From: Arthonia radiata
Lineage: Eukaryota > Ascomycota > Arthoniomycetes > Arthoniales > Arthoniaceae
Assembly: GCA_002989075.1 (NCBI GenBank)
Contig: PSQN01000011.1
Location: 463,131 to 527,130 of the forward strand
DNA: 64,000 bases
Direction of reading: 5' to 3'
The notes under the pieces were generated by a model, which was given only the letters and a program-made list of their open reading frames with translations, made no database searches and was not told the DNA's origin. This document shows, in pieces, positions 1 to 13,963 of the stretch. The translations under genes were made by a program, and so were the position numbers. Position 1 is the first letter of the stretch. Each line of letters opens with the position of its first letter.

Positions 1-463
1 GGCCCGGAGTATTGGACAGGTCCTACCAGCTGTCCCGGCCTAGAATAGAACAAGCCTTTTACCTAAAGGATCGGGCCTAGTAGCCCGGGCCTAGGACAAA
101 AAGGAGCATTGCACGACCCGTCTTAGACAGCTGGCCCGTAGTCTAAGACAACACGGGATAGACTGAGACTAACAGTTTTAGATAGACGGAATTACCGTCT
201 TGTGCGGTAAGTTACGGGTTATCTGGCCCCTATCAAAAGAACAGATATCTAGTAAGTCCTGCACGGGCCGCTAGACTTAGATATATAAGCTAGGATCCCT
301 CTAGAGGATTCTAGCTAACAAGACAGACAACACAACAACAGCTTCTCTTTGTTACTGAGTATTGTACCTGTAACAAGCCTAAGTATTGCACTAGTCCCAA
401 GCTAGTCTCGTCTTCCTACTCTTTGTAGTAGTATCCTTCTTCTTCCCTGCACCCTTTTTAACA
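1..463 (+). mobile_element. Copia-family LTR, truncated by window edge
   Basis: This is the same LTR as at 1154-1661 and 21491-21948, entered about 45 bp inside its 5' end and ending at TTAACA near 463. It is either a solo LTR or the 3' LTR of an element lying to the left. It keeps many CA and GC-rich stretches (for example CCCGGGCC near 78 and the CA-rich stretch at 320-340) that are TA-rich in the other copies. It is therefore the least RIP-altered copy and probably the youngest. Confidence 0.85.
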
Positions 464-1148
464 AGTTTAGACTATTAGTCTTCTTAGTTTACAATCTACT
501 CGGCGTCTGTTTGCCGGCTTATAAGCTCTCTTACTTATTATCGTTGCTAAATCCTATATAAGGGTCCTAGTCTTCTTTAGCGTTAGCTATATTTTACTAC
601 GCTCTGTATTCTACTTGTATAGCGGATATTAAGCGACTACCGTCGCATACTTAGTTTCTTACTCGTTCTCTTTAAATATAGTACTTACTAGTACCAGCCA
701 TCAATTAATTTTAATATTATTTATTTTAACATATATATAGAGTTTCAGCTATACTCGGTTATACTAAGTTAACCTCTAAGCGACGTTAATAAGGTACCTG
801 ACTGCCGGCCGCCTCTCTTGTAGGTTTAGAATAATTAGGATATAATTTAAGTATAGGGTAGAGAGCAGTTAGATAGCAAAAAGGGCCTAAATAGGCTCTA
901 CTAGTATTTAAGCTAATTATTGAGGAAAAAAGAAAGGAATGCGTCTACTAGACAGAAGATATCCTCTTAGAATCGCAGTCTTCCTAAATAGACAATATTT
1001 TGCTCTAATTCGCTATCGAGACGTTTATGCATTACATTAATCTATATAGTAAGAGCGACTCTTTAGACTTTAAGTGGGTTAGCTCTATATATTAAGTTAT
1101 TAAATAGAACTATCTTATTATCTATATTATTATTATAGTTATAATAGA
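464..1148. other. Unassigned AT-rich, RIP-like sequence
   Basis: There is no open frame of note and no recognisable domain. Composition is less extreme than in 21954-23493. The stretch is the left flank of the Copia insertion at 1154, so it was contiguous with the sequence beginning at 21949 before that insertion. Confidence 0.5.
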
Positions 1149-1153
1149 GTATA

Positions 1154-1661
1154 TGTTGGAAATTAACCAACTAGCTAGTTAGTCGGAACCCCAAGAGGCC
1201 TAGAGTATCGAGCAGGTTCTACCGGCTGTCTCGGTCTAGAATAGAACAAGCCTTTTACCTAAAGGGTCGGATCTAGTAGCCCGGGCCTAGAACAAAAAGA
1301 AACATTGTATAACCCGTTTTAAACAGCTAGCCCGTAGTTTAAGACAATATAGAATAGACTTAGAGACTAATAGTTCTAAATAGACAAAATTACTGTCTTA
1401 TACAGTAAATTATAGGTTATCTAGCCTCTATTAAAAAGAACAGATATTTAGTAAGTTCTATATAGGCTGCTAAACTTAGATATATAAGTTAAAATTTCTC
1501 TAGAGAATTTTAGCTAATAAGATAGATAATATAATAACAGCTTTTCCTTGTTACTAAGTATTGTATCTATACTAAGCTTAAGTATTGTACTAGTCTTAAG
1601 CTAGTCTTATCTTCTTACTCTTTATAGTAGTATTCTTCTTCTTCCCTGTACCTTTTAAATA
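1154..1661 (+). repeat. Copia 5' LTR
   Basis: It begins TGTTGGAAATTAACC and ends in a degenerate TTTTAAATA where sister copies have TTTTTAACA. It is followed immediately by GGTTA, the start of the primer-binding region. Its length of 508 bp equals the summed length of the split 3' LTR. Confidence 0.88.
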
Positions 1662-1666
1662 GGTTA

Positions 1667-2173
1667 TATTAAAGAGGTGCAGGGAAGAAGAAGAATACTA
1701 CTATAAAGAGTAGAAAGACGAGACCAGCTTAAGACTGGTACAATACTTAGGCTTGGTACAGGTACAATACTTAGTAGTAAGGAGAGGCTATTATTATATT
1801 GTTTGTCTTGTTAGCTAGAATCCTCTAAAGAGATCCTAGCTTATATATCTAAGTCGAGCGGCCTGTATAGAACTTACTAAATATCTATTCTTTTAATAGG
1901 GGCCAGATAACCTATAACTTACTGTACAAGACAGTAATTCTGTTTATCTAAAACTGTTAGTCTCTAAGTTTATTCTGTATTGTCTTAAACTACGGGCTAG
2001 CTGTCTAGAACGGGTCGTACAATGCTTCTTTTTATCTTAGGTCCGGGCTACTAGACTCGATTCTTTAGATAAAAGGCTTGTTCTATTCTAGATCAAGATA
2101 GCTGGTAGAACCTGTCCGATACTCTAGGCCTCTAGGGGTTCCGGCTAACCAGCTAGTTGGTTAATTTCCAACA
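1667..2173 (-). mobile_element. Inverted solo LTR of the same Copia family
   Basis: This is a 507-bp reverse-complement copy of the Copia LTR, ending TTTCCAACA. The 5-bp duplication GGTTA flanks it at 1662-1666 and 2174-2178. The insertion therefore lies exactly at the boundary between the 5' LTR and the primer-binding site of the host Copia element. Together with the 5' LTR it forms a near-palindrome of about 1 kb. Confidence 0.88.
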
Positions 2174-5100
2174 GGTTATAAGCCCGAGTCAATACTAATT
2201 TCTTTTGAATTTCCTTTTTAAGAAATATCTCTACTACGGCTCCTATCGGCATCTTCGGACAATTCTATTACCAATCGACTCTAAATTTTGAGCTTAATTT
2301 AACTATCTAAACAGAATTTCCTTTTTTAAAAATCTCTGACTATATATTCGGCTATAGACTCCTCTTATAAGATCTCTAAACTCAAGAGCTCGACTAATTA
2401 AGATATTTGATCGATTCGAATAGAGGCCCTTTTAACTAAAAAGAGCTATAGTAATATTATAATCCCCTTTTCCGGCTATTTAGCTAGAGATATTACCGAA
2501 GCTAGCCGTCAAAAACAGTTAATAAGAGCAGCAGCCCTTATTTAACTAACTTTAAAGGACGATCCTCTTATTTAAATAAAGAGGATTTATAACTCTCTAG
2601 ATCTTTAAAATAGCCTAAAAAGGTTATACAAATTAAAAGGTTTTAGTTTTAAGTTTCTAATTTGCAAGAAGCTCTTTAGCACTATACTTAGTAAGATAAA
2701 AAATCTTAAGCTTTATTTTACTAAAATTAGACAATTAACGGACAATTTAGCAACCTGAGGACTAGTACTACCTAACAAGGTAGTAGCTGCCTACGTCCTT
2801 TACAATCTGACCTCTAAATATAAGCATACGGTAGCTATTATTAGCTAAAGCTACCGGCAAACGACTAGCGATATAAGTCTACAGAACTTATTTAATTAAC
2901 TTATAGACAAGTCTCGCTAAATCCGCGGTAGTACTCTAGTAGAAAAGGTTTTTACTGCAATAGACAATAAATTAACGCAAAGGACCGGAAAAAAATTAAA
3001 ATCTCTAAGTAAAAACTAAGGAAAATGCCCCTTTTGTAACAAAAAGGGGCATAAGCCGGTAACTTATTAGAAAAAATACTCAAACCTCCAGCCAAATTCC
3101 AACAAAAGCTCTAAAAATACCAATTTTTTAATATTTTTTGTACACAGTTCCAACCTACAAGAAGAACAATGCTTTACAGTATTACTAAATAGAGTTAATT
3201 ACTCTACTAATTCTTAAATCCTTAATATAAGCTTAATAAGCTATATTTGCTTAAATATTAATCTTTTAACGGATATTCGGCCAACTAACTAGATTATTTG
3301 TTAAAGAGGAGAGAAGTTAATTCAAGCCTTACAGACAGGCAAACCAAAACTGTTCTTCAAGAACAAAATAATTGTTCTAGACGAAGTTTTATTTGTTTAG
3401 GAATTTAAAATTAATCTTCTAAGCTTCGATAAGCTTAGAAAGAGGGGAGATAAGGTAACTTTTAGCTAAAATAAGCTAAAAGTTAATTAGACCAGACAAC
3501 TAACTACTAAAGAGCGGTATATTAATAGCTTAATAGTAATAAAAGCTTAGACTATTAATACAGTCTAATCTCTCTATACTATTTCTTTGAAAACTGATCT
3601 TTAACATTAATAGATAGGATATATAGGCGAAAACGCCTTAAAATAGCTTAAAAAAGTTGCCCTAGGAACAGATTATTTGAACAAATTAAGAGATAATTGC
3701 TAAATTTGCTTTAAAGTAAAGACAACGACTAAAGTTAGTTAAGAAACTCTAAGTAAATTGGCTAATTATTTAGAAAAAGTCTACTTAAATATTTGCAGGC
3801 TAATTATACTGCAAACCCCTTCTAAAGATCGATTATTTACTAACTTTATAGATAATAAAACTCGGTATATAACTACCGAGGTACTATAGTTTAAAAACTA
3901 GATTTTTAACGCACTATCTATCTATATTACTTAAAAAGAAACGTAGTCCGAGCATTCTTTTAAAAGATTATATTTAGACAATATAAAAGAATACCAGAAA
4001 GGCCGGGTAAAACAGCTTCTAAAACAAAAAGGAGCTATTTTAACGATATCTATACTATATACCTTTCAGCAAAATAGACAAGCTAAACACTTTAACCGAA
4101 CAATTGTTAGTAAAGTTTGAGCAATACTTTATACCGCCGAGCTACTCTAGATATATTAGAGTAAAGCGCTAAAAGTAGCTACCTATATTTATAATAGAAC
4201 CTCTTATACTAGATTACCGGGGTTTATTACTTTGTATAAAGTAAAATACGGTAAAAAACTAGATGTTAGTACTATTAAAATCTGGAGCTTAGTTACTTAC
4301 CTTAAAGAATCTAAACTAAAGAAACTAGACGCTAGAGCAACTACTTATATTCTAATAGGCTACGGATTAAACTAATATAAGCTTTTAGACTCTAATAACT
4401 AGAAAGTTTACTAAGAGAAAGACGTCTACGTTCAGAAAGAAAAATTTGTTTGAGACCTACGGAGATCTACGGTTAATCGATTAACCGAGAGTATTTCTAA
4501 AGAGCTCGAAGAACAACTAAAAGTTAAGTTCAAAAACGAGCTAAATCCGATCGCTGGATCTTAAGATAATAGGAAGGTACCTCCTAATAAAGAAGAAAGT
4601 TCTCTGTACAAGAAACAGTATACCTTCTCTATATCTTAACAACTGGCGGACAAATTTAGACAAGAATTATACTAAACTAAAGCTCTAAACAAGTCTAACT
4701 TTTCTACCGAGTTAGATTATAGAAGTACTAAAGACCTCAGCCGGATAGATATTAATTGCGCCCAGAAAATAGATTTTATATACCAAAACGTCGATAAAAA
4801 TTAGTTTAACGAGTTCTATAATAACCTAGAACAATACGCCAAACAGGCCTTAGTTATAGTTACTAAAGAGCTTACTAATTTAAAAGAAAGAAGAGTATTT
4901 AAGAATTAGTCTTCTTAGCTAGACGCAATATAGTTGGAGCTCAAAGAGCTAGCTAACTAAGAAACTTAAATATTAACCGAGCTGCTGCTAAATAGAAAGG
5001 CGCTAAAAGAGCGTTAAATACCGAAGATTAAGTATTTCTTAAAGAGCGAGCCAATTTTTAAAGCCCGCTGGATAGCTAAGAGCTATCAGCAAAGATTTAA

Positions 5101-6321
5101 CCTCAATTTTATAGACACCTTTATAAATATAGTAAATCTAATTACTTACCGGCTTATACTAGCCTTAGTAGCAGAAAAAGACTAAGAAATAAAGCAATAA
5201 AACGTAAAATTAGCTTATTCTAACGCAAAGTTAGATAAGATTGTCTATATCGAGTAACTAACTGGCCTATTTAACGGAACTAATAAAGTTTATCGAATAA
5301 AGAAGGCCCTTTACAGTCTAAAATAGGTCGGCTAACAGTAAAAAGCCTATCTTCGAGAATTACTAAGGAGAATAGGTTTTAAACTCCTAGTATCTAATTA
5401 GTCGGTTTATATTTAAAGAACTAAAAAGCAGGCAATTTTAATTGCCTATGTAGACAATATATTAGCTATATCCAATTCTACCAAAACAATCCCTAGAATT
5501 TACTAAAAACTAAATAAAACTCTTACGGTTAAGAACTTAGAAGACGTTAGTAAGTTTCTAGAAATTAAAATTACTCGAGATCGCCCGGCAAAAACAATTT
5601 GCCTAGACTAGTCGACTTATTTAGCTAAAATTTTAATTAAATATTCGAAGAAAAACGGCCGAATGCCCGGGAAAATACTACAATCCGTCGGCTTAAAATT
5701 GACACTAAATCTTAATTAAGCTAGCAGTACCAATATTTCTAATTATTAGTAACAAATTAAGTCGATTTTGTACCTAATAACAAAGACAAGACCCGATATT
5801 ACCTTTATAACTAGCCTACTAGCTCAGTATATATCGAATTCTAGCGAGAAGTACTAAAGAATGCTCAGTAGCCTTTAGACTTACTTAGATAAAACTTTTA
5901 ACCTTAACTTTTACTATAAATCTCCCTTAATAGACAGTATAACCGGCTATTATAACGCAGATTAGGGGAGAGACTTCGGTACTAGGAGATTGACTACCGG
6001 CTATATCTTTCTACTTAAGAACGGAGCCCTTAGCTAGAATTCGAAGCTATAAAAAATAATCGCCTTAAGCTCTTATAAGGCCGAATATATAATCCTTAAA
6101 GAAGCTATAAAGAAATAGTTGTTTATTTAATTAATTGCTACCGAACTGTCTGGGATTTTTAAAGAAAATTCGATTACTACCGTTTTAGCGGGTACTTTTA
6201 AAAAGTCTGCGGATAAAAAGACTTGACGGGCTCTAACACACTAAGCAAGCATAAATTTGCTTAGATAAGCCGGTTAAATTAGACCGAAGACCCCAATTTT
6301 GCTAGTAAAACTGTTACTTAC

Positions 6322-6793
6322 TGTAACGCCGGTTGCTAGGAGAACCGAACTAAGGCTTACTTACCTTGTGTGCTTATCGACCTTAATGGTAGGTATCTTG
6401 TGTGCTAGAGACTAAAAGGTAGGAGAGGCGAGATAGATTACTAAAGGTAAGAGGGGCTTAACTAAAGTAGACAGAAGGTAAAGTACGTTACTTAAATATA
6501 GTTAAGAAACTTGTATTTAGATATTAAGTTAATAGACTAAAGTCTATCCTAAGGTCGGCTATTAGTCTAGCTATATAATCTAAGGTACATAGGGAAGTTC
6601 CTCTGTGTCCGTTAATCTTAACAATACTTATATCGGGTATATAAAGAACGTAGGCTCTTATAGCCGTTTTGTTCGATAATGCCTACGGCGGGTTTATAGG
6701 CTTAGTCGGAAATAATACTGGTAGAGCTAAGATAACTAGCGGTAGTTAATACTTAGGTATACGCTAGGCTGTCTGGGGCTGGTACCTATAATA
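6322..6793 (-). repeat. Gypsy 1 LTR, left copy
   Basis: It begins TGTAACGCCGG. Its end is degenerate, matching the CCCGTAACA end of the right copy after C-to-T and G-to-A changes. It is 472 bp, the same length as the other three full Gypsy LTRs in the window. Confidence 0.88.
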
Positions 6794-9700
6794 CAATCCC
6801 CCCTCTTCTAGTTAAATTGTCCTTAATTAACTCTTAGCCTTTTAAACACCTATAAGTTGCATTTCGTCTCTTCTCTTGTAACTAATCTGTAAGTCGCTAT
6901 ACCTCGTATAAAGTCCGTTGCTGTGGGTTCTAATAAAAAGTATAGCTAATACCTGTTAATTAAAGCCTACGGTATTAAAATGCCTTCTTGTTTTAAATAT
7001 ATGTCGACTAAGGAAAGGTGTGTAGTTTAGTTTAGGAAGGCGATATGTTTAGTATGTACTCGAGATAGAAAGAGTTGTAATTTACAGGTATTAATAGCAG
7101 ATAATATACCCTATTGTTGTCTTTCTATAATACCTAGAACTAACTTAGTTGCAGCGCGTTCGGTTTATTCTTAATATTCCTCTTAGTCGGCTGCCCTTTA
7201 GCGTACGAAACGTTAGTTACGCGCGTTAAAGTTCTAGGTAGCAGCGTTAATTACGGCTGTATAGCGTAACTAATCTAAGGTTCGGAAGTTAAAAGAGAAG
7301 GTTAAAAAGACTTGTACGCGGATAGCAGCAAAGTTAGCTCAAAATAAGTTATTAAAGCAAGAGAAGTTTGCTACGTTAATAGCTAGTAACGATATATTTA
7401 AATGTTTAAGCGGGTTATTTGTTAACTTTTAGGGTAACCCTTACCCGGAGTTGGGTAGTAGTTCTATAACGTGGTAGGCTGGTTTGTTTGTAGGTAACCT
7501 GGGTACCGGCAAGGCGCACTAGGTAGTAAATTAGGATATTAGTGCTACTATAACTAACTAATATTTTAATTCTAATATCGTCGGATAGTGTCTTTATAGT
7601 TAGTTAGGTTTCGTTTCGGTTTCTATTAATTTTTATGTTTAGAATATTCTCTCTATTTTATAAGATACTGTCGTTTGCCTCGATATTGTTTATAAGCTCG
7701 AATCGTTTTAACCTTATACTCGGGTTCTTAATTGTTAGAAAGGATTTCTAGGTTGAGTCGTTCTACCTCTCGGGAGTAAGCTGGTTTTAACAGCGCTACG
7801 TAGAATACAGAATGTATTTTTATTGTTTTTAGGAGTTTAAGTTTAAATGTTATGGGTCCTAATTGCTGTAAGATTTTAAACGGTTCTATCTTAGTATAGT
7901 TAAGTTTCTTGCTTAGTTTAATAGTTTTTATATTTCTTATAAGCAAGTAAGCTTTTCTCCCCTCTTTTATGCTTATATTTAGGGTAGTTCTTAACTTATT
8001 ATACTATTTTCTTGTTTGTTCGTTAATAAACTCGCTGTTAGCCTTTAACTGCTAGTATAGGGTCTTTATATTTGTTGCTATTCGTGTAGCAGTATCGTTT
8101 TCTGCAGTGTTTTGTAGTTGTCTGCCCTAAAGAGGGTAATAGCCGTATAAGGTATAGAACAGTATTATTTTGGTCGTATCGTTTTTTGTATCGTTGTGCG
8201 CTACTTACGCTACTAGTAGTAATTGTACCTAGTCGTTCTGCTAGTAGTTAATATATGCTTAAAGATACTATTCTAGTGTTTAATTTATTCGCTCTGTTTA
8301 TCCGTCTGTTTATAGATAGAATAACGTTAATATTTTTTATTTTGTCTCTAGCTATTATATTAGAGATATCTAAAATCGTAAGACGAATTTCTAGTCTCTG
8401 TCTAAGATAATTCTTTATAGTTAACTATAGTTTGCTAAAATAATCCGAAGGAAGGTATATACTAACTATTCTAAGTTACTAGCTTTCTTGTAAGGTACGA
8501 AGTACGCGTACTTTGTAAGTTTGTTGCATATAACTAGAATAGCGTCGTAAGCTACTTCTGTAAGTAGATCCTTAGAGGTTAGTAACTTAGTAATAAAGTT
8601 TAGTAAGACTGTATACTATAGTCTCTCGGGTATCTTTAGTAGTTATAGTGCACCGTATAGTAAATACCTTAGATACTTGGTTCTTGTATATATATCGTAT
8701 TCTTGGATATAATTTTCGACGTAATATTAAATTCTTGGGATATAGTAGGTTCGTATAATCTTTTTAATAGTATTATCGATACTCTTATGTCTCTTCGTTA
8801 GGTTATCGTAAAAGTTACTAATAATGTGTCGGATTAGATTCCTTAGAATATAGATTTTGCCTTAGAATTTATAATAGCTCTTATTGTTTTTAGTTAGTTT
8901 TAGATATCGTTTTTTGTTTTTCTAGTAGGTTTTAGGATCGTTTAGAATATCTAGAATTTAGCTGTTTAGTTTAATAATAAACTCTATTGTTATAGCTAAT
9001 TAATTGTATCTAATCTTATTGTTGTATTCTTAAAATATTATGTGTTCAACGTGTTCCTTGTTATTAAGGTAATTTAGTCGTTAGCTTAGAGTATCGGCTC
9101 TATCGTTCTTAAAACCCTTCTTGTAGATAATAATAAAGTTATATAGAGCTATAGTTTTTAACTATCTAACTTATCTACAGTTAAGTTTCTTTGTTGTCGT
9201 AAAATAAGTTAGGTTCTTATAGTTTATATATACTATAATCGTATAGTTCGCTTCTTCTAGATAAGCTCGCTATATTTTAAATGCTGCTATAATAGCTAAA
9301 AGCTCTTTATTATAAATATTGTAATTCTATTCTATAGGTAATATTTTTCTTAAGTAGAAAGCTACTAATCTAAGCTTTCTTTCTTTATTATTTTAACTTA
9401 TATATACTCCAATCGTATAGTCTAACGCGTCTATTTCTATAATAATTAGTAAGTTAAGGTCGAATATTGCTAGTACAGGCCTAATCTTAAAAGCTTCCTT
9501 AAGCTCTTTGAATACTAATTATTCTTTTTACGTTTAAAAAAATTCTATCGATTGTTTCGTCTGTTGAGACAGCGGTGCTATAATTCGGCTAAAGTTAAAT
9601 ATTTATCGCCTGTAGTAGTTAGCAAAACTAAGAAACTATTGCAATTGTTTTATATTCTTTAGTATAGGCTAGATTAGAACGAATTAGATCTTTAAATCTT

Positions 9701-12700
9701 CTATTTAAAGACTGTACTTAGTAATTATAAATCTAAGAAATTCGATAGATTGTTAATAAAACTAGGTTTTCTCGATGTTAATTTATAAATCGGTACGCGC
9801 TAATCTTTCTAATATCTTTTTAATATATTTTTTATATTCTTCTAGTATACGGCTGTATACTAGGATATTGTCTAAATAAGCAGTTATAAATATATCTAAG
9901 TAATCGCTAAGTATATTGTTAATTAGTTTCTAAAATAATACTAGTGCGTTTATTAGCCTAAAGGGTATAACGCAATACTCAAAAAGTCTGTGTCTGGTAT
10001 AAAAGGCTGTTTTCTATTCTTCGCCTTTCTATATATAAATTAGGTTATAAGCTCTTCGTAGGTTAAACTTAGTAAACTATTGTACGTTATACAATCGATC
10101 TGTTATTTCGTCGATACGTAGTAAAGGGTATCGGTTCTTAATAGTTACTCTATTTAATTGTCTATAATTTATATAAAGTCGTAGTTTACTATTCTTCTTT
10201 AGTACGAAGAGTATTAGGTATCCGGCTAGTAATGTTAATTTCTGAATAAATTCCTTTTTAAGATTTTTGTTAAGATAGTCGCGGAGCGCTTAATTTTCTG
10301 CTTTTAATAGAGAGTATATTAGACCGAATATTAGCGTTTTACCTTCTTATAAAGGTATTGTATAATCTTACGGTTTGTGTTCTGGGAGAGCTAAGTTTAG
10401 CTTAGCTTTCTCGAATAGGTGTTAGAATTGATCGTATTTCTCTAGTATCTTAGTAATTAACTGAGTACTTATTGTTGTATAGAATCGTTAGCGTACAGTT
10501 GTCTCTTATTTATACTTGCGCGTAGTTAGCTATAGACAAGATACTACGTTAGACTCTTTTTGTAGGATATTTGAATGTTGAAGTATAGTAATACTAACCC
10601 GCGTAAGTTCTTTATCGCGCTTCTTATCCTTACTACTAAAAATAGCTTATAGAGTATTTGTTCCGTAGAACGACTCTTGTTTAGAGTGCTTGTACCTAGT
10701 AAAGAGGAGTTTCTTAGTTCTCTAATTTACTTCTAGGTTATATTGTTATAACTAAGGTATACCTAGTACAGTATAGTGCTAGTTAATATCTACAATATTG
10801 TAAGTAATTTCTTTTTAATAGTCCCTAATTATTATATCTATTGGTAAAGTCTTGTAGTCGACTCTTTTCTCTGTCCCTTAAAATTTAGACAGTATATAGA
10901 GTAATTTCTTCTTTTATATTTATATCTAGTACTCTTTAACGTAGCGTATCGAGATAAAGTTGCCTATTGCGTCTAAATCGATTATAATTTTAATGCTTCT
11001 ATAGTTTATTGTTGTCTAAGTATATAGATATGTTCTGTAGATAGCTAAGCTTACGTAGAGCTAAACTCTTAGAGAGTCTAACCGTTGAACGGGTCGGTAC
11101 TACTATCCTTAAAGTAGTCGGTTTAGTCTTTTTCCTGTTAATTGTGTACGTTCTAGAGTATTTTAGATACCGGAACCTATTGTCGGTTAATTTACTATAA
11201 GAATGCCTATATAAGGTGTTCTAGTACCGCTTTTATTATAACGTCTAGTTTATTGTTTACGATCTCTACTTTAATTATATAACTATTACTAGTTAAAACT
11301 CGTTATATCTGTAGGTTGTATATTGTTAGTTAAAGATATTAGTACTAACTACGTAATTCTAGACTTCTAATAAGGTAGTCTACTAGTTATCGTAGGCGTA
11401 AGTAAATATATCCTAGAATGTTGTTAATTTCTCTATTAGTACTTAACTTTCTATTGTAGAAGGCTAACTAACAAAGTCTCTATATTATTCCTTCCTAACA
11501 GATTGGGGTTTACTCTTTTTAGTTAGTATCGTCCTTAAGAAAGAATTCTGTACTATTAGAATCTATATTTTTGTCTTTAAGTCGTTATCTTACTTATAAT
11601 GTATTATAGCCGCTATCTTGCTTAGCTTCTACGGTCTGTTCTTCCTTAAATTTCTCTTAGATTTCTAGGTAAGGTAACCTAGGTTGTTCTCGGGTAAGGC
11701 CTAGTTTTCGTTTTAAGCCTTGTTTTAGAGATATTAGTTTCTTTGGCTACTATTCTGATTCTAATTTATCGGATTTGTGGGTCGTATAATCGTTATCGTA
11801 GTACATAGTTTAAGATAGTATTTCGTGCGGTGTAACGGTATCTCGTACCTACTGCCTTAGAATAGTGCGGTAGATATTATTCTAGTTCTATAGGTATTGT
11901 TTCTGTTTTATTTGTCGTTCCTTTATTTCTTCTTATAACTCAATGTTTATATTCTAGTTTTTATATAAATTAAATAAATTCTACTTGTAGTGCTTTTCGT
12001 TGAATGAAACCTAGTAAGTGTTTTCCTGGTTATAGAAGGTATTTCAGTAGATATCCTTCTACTCCTTAGTTAGTCTAGTAACGTACTTATACTAGTTTTA
12101 GATAGTCTTTTATAGGAGACCTAATTCTTAAAGAAGACAACCCTCGGTTGGGTCCTTCTATTAGCGGTTAGAGAAGGCTACTAGTAGTTCTATTGCCTTA
12201 TTGCGACTGTTGTTCTCTTTTGTCTAGGTAGTTATATTGAACTGTTATTATAGAAGACAAGGTTTCTAAGATCGATCATTGTGCTCGTTTCTGCTGGTAC
12301 TATTGAACTATTGTTTCTTAGAACAGTATTCTTTAACTTAATGCCCTAGCTTTCTGTAATATAAGTATAGCTTGTTCTTTATTCTATATTCTCTTTCTTA
12401 ATTATTTAGTTTCTCTTAAGGCCTTGTAAAATTTAGCTCTATTGAATCGTCTTAGTCTTGTCGTAAGTTTACTCGATTCTTTATTTTATAGAATCTATTA
12501 GTAGGGTTACCCTTCTTTTTTATCTATCTTTCAAAGTTACTGTCGTCGATCTTCTTTGCTTGTTATATAAAGTTATTAAGATTATTAAACTTCTCTCTAC
12601 GAATATAGATTATTTTCTTAATATAATCGTTAAGTCCTTCGTAAAAGGTCTCGATAAGGGGTTTCTTGTTCTATCCTATTTAATTAGCATACTGTATAAA

Positions 12701-13189
12701 TTTAGCGGCGTACCTGCTTGCTGGTCCTATTTGTTTAAGGTTCCTAAGCTTTCTAGTAGCGACGCGTCCGGCGTCGGTCTGTTTAAAGATTTTGTGAAGC
12801 TTCTTCTAAAAGAAGGTAAAGCTAGTAAAGAACTTATCGGTATCCTCGCGCCTACTCTTTATTAGAGTAAATAAGAAATTATCGAGGTAATACTCAATCT
12901 ACTTGTAAGCATCTCTATCTATATAAGAGGTAGCGAATAGAACTATAGTAGTATCGTTCAGGAACTAGTCTTTATAAGTTTTAAAGTATACAGCTAGGTA
13001 TATTAAAAATAAAGTAACTTTAAAACATTTATCTAAGAAGCTTTTTCTTATCTTAGTGTTAACGTCCGATATCTTACTCGTACTAGCTATTCTGTTGGCT
13101 AACCTGTCCGTAGCGTTGCGGCTGTTGGGTACTAAAGTAGTAGATATAATTAATCTACTTTCTCTACTTTCGTAGCGAGTCTATTAAAG

Positions 13190-13661
13190 TATAACGCTAG
13201 TTGCTGGGAGAACCGAACTAAGGCTTACTTACCTTATATGCTTATCGACCTTAATAGTAGGTGTCTTGTGTACTAAAGACTAAAAGGTAGGAGAGGCGAG
13301 ACAGATTACTAAAGGTAAGAGAGGCTTAACTAAAGTAGACAGAAGGTAAAGTACGTTACTTAAATATAGTTAAGAAACTTGTATTTAAATATTAAGTTAA
13401 TAGACTAAAGTCTATCCTAAGGTCGGCTATTAGTCTAACTATATAATCTAAGGTATATAGAGAAGTTTCTCTGTGTCCGTTAATTTTAATAATGTCTATG
13501 TCGGGTGTATAGGGAATGTAGGCTCTTATAGCCGTCTTGTTCGATAATACCTACGGCGGGTTTATAGGTTTAGTCGGGAATAATGCTGGTAGAGCTGAGA
13601 TAACTAGCGGTGGTTGATGCTTAAGTGTACGCTAGGCCGTCTAGGGCTGGTGCCCGTAACA
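13190..13661 (-). repeat. Gypsy 1 LTR, right copy
   Basis: This is a 472-bp copy ending CCCGTAACA directly before the target duplication CTTAC. In the element's own sense this is the 5' LTR. Confidence 0.88.
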
Positions 13662-13913
13662 CTTACCGATAGCAATTTAGCAAAAGAACTTACAAAAAAT
13701 TCTACCTTCCAAGCTAAATCTAAGCATATTAATATATAGTATCATTATGTTAGAGAAAACGTTTAGGTAGGCTAAATAGAGCTTAAATACGTTTCTACAA
13801 AGGAATAATTAGTAGACCGTTTAATAAAACTAATCGACTAAGCTAAAATACTAACGTTTAGAACTTAAATTAGCTTATAATTTAGCTAAAACAACTAGTC
13901 GATTAAGGAAGTG

Positions 13914-13963
13914 TGTTAGAAATTAACTAATTAGCTAGTTAGTTAAAACCCCTAAAGGCCTAG
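13914..13963 (+). repeat. Copia 3' LTR, first fragment
   Basis: It begins TGTTAGAAATTAAC and matches the first 50 bp of the 5' LTR at 1154. It ends at CCTAG, the target duplicated by the solo Gypsy LTR that follows. The LTR resumes at 21491. Confidence 0.88.

Larger units (their letters stand above)
6322..13661 (-). mobile_element. Ty3/Gypsy element 1, nested in Copia
   Basis: Two 472-bp LTRs (6322-6793 and 13190-13661) flank about 6.4 kb of internal sequence. The target duplication CTTAC lies at 6317-6321 and 13662-13666, inside the RNase H end of the Copia element. Coding sense is minus. The integrase C-terminal region lies at about 7.7-8.0 kb, where residues typical of Gypsy integrase tails (ending in a VFYVALLKP-like motif) are still legible. 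Reverse transcriptase and RNase H lie in the middle and gag toward 12-13 kb. It is heavily RIP-mutated with dozens of breaks, and is younger than the Copia it sits in. Confidence 0.9.

Noticed and set aside
12560-12865. Plus-strand frame of 101 codons inside Gypsy 1
   Set aside because: It lies antisense to the element's coding direction in RIP-altered DNA and has no domain. It is a chance frame in AT-rich sequence.
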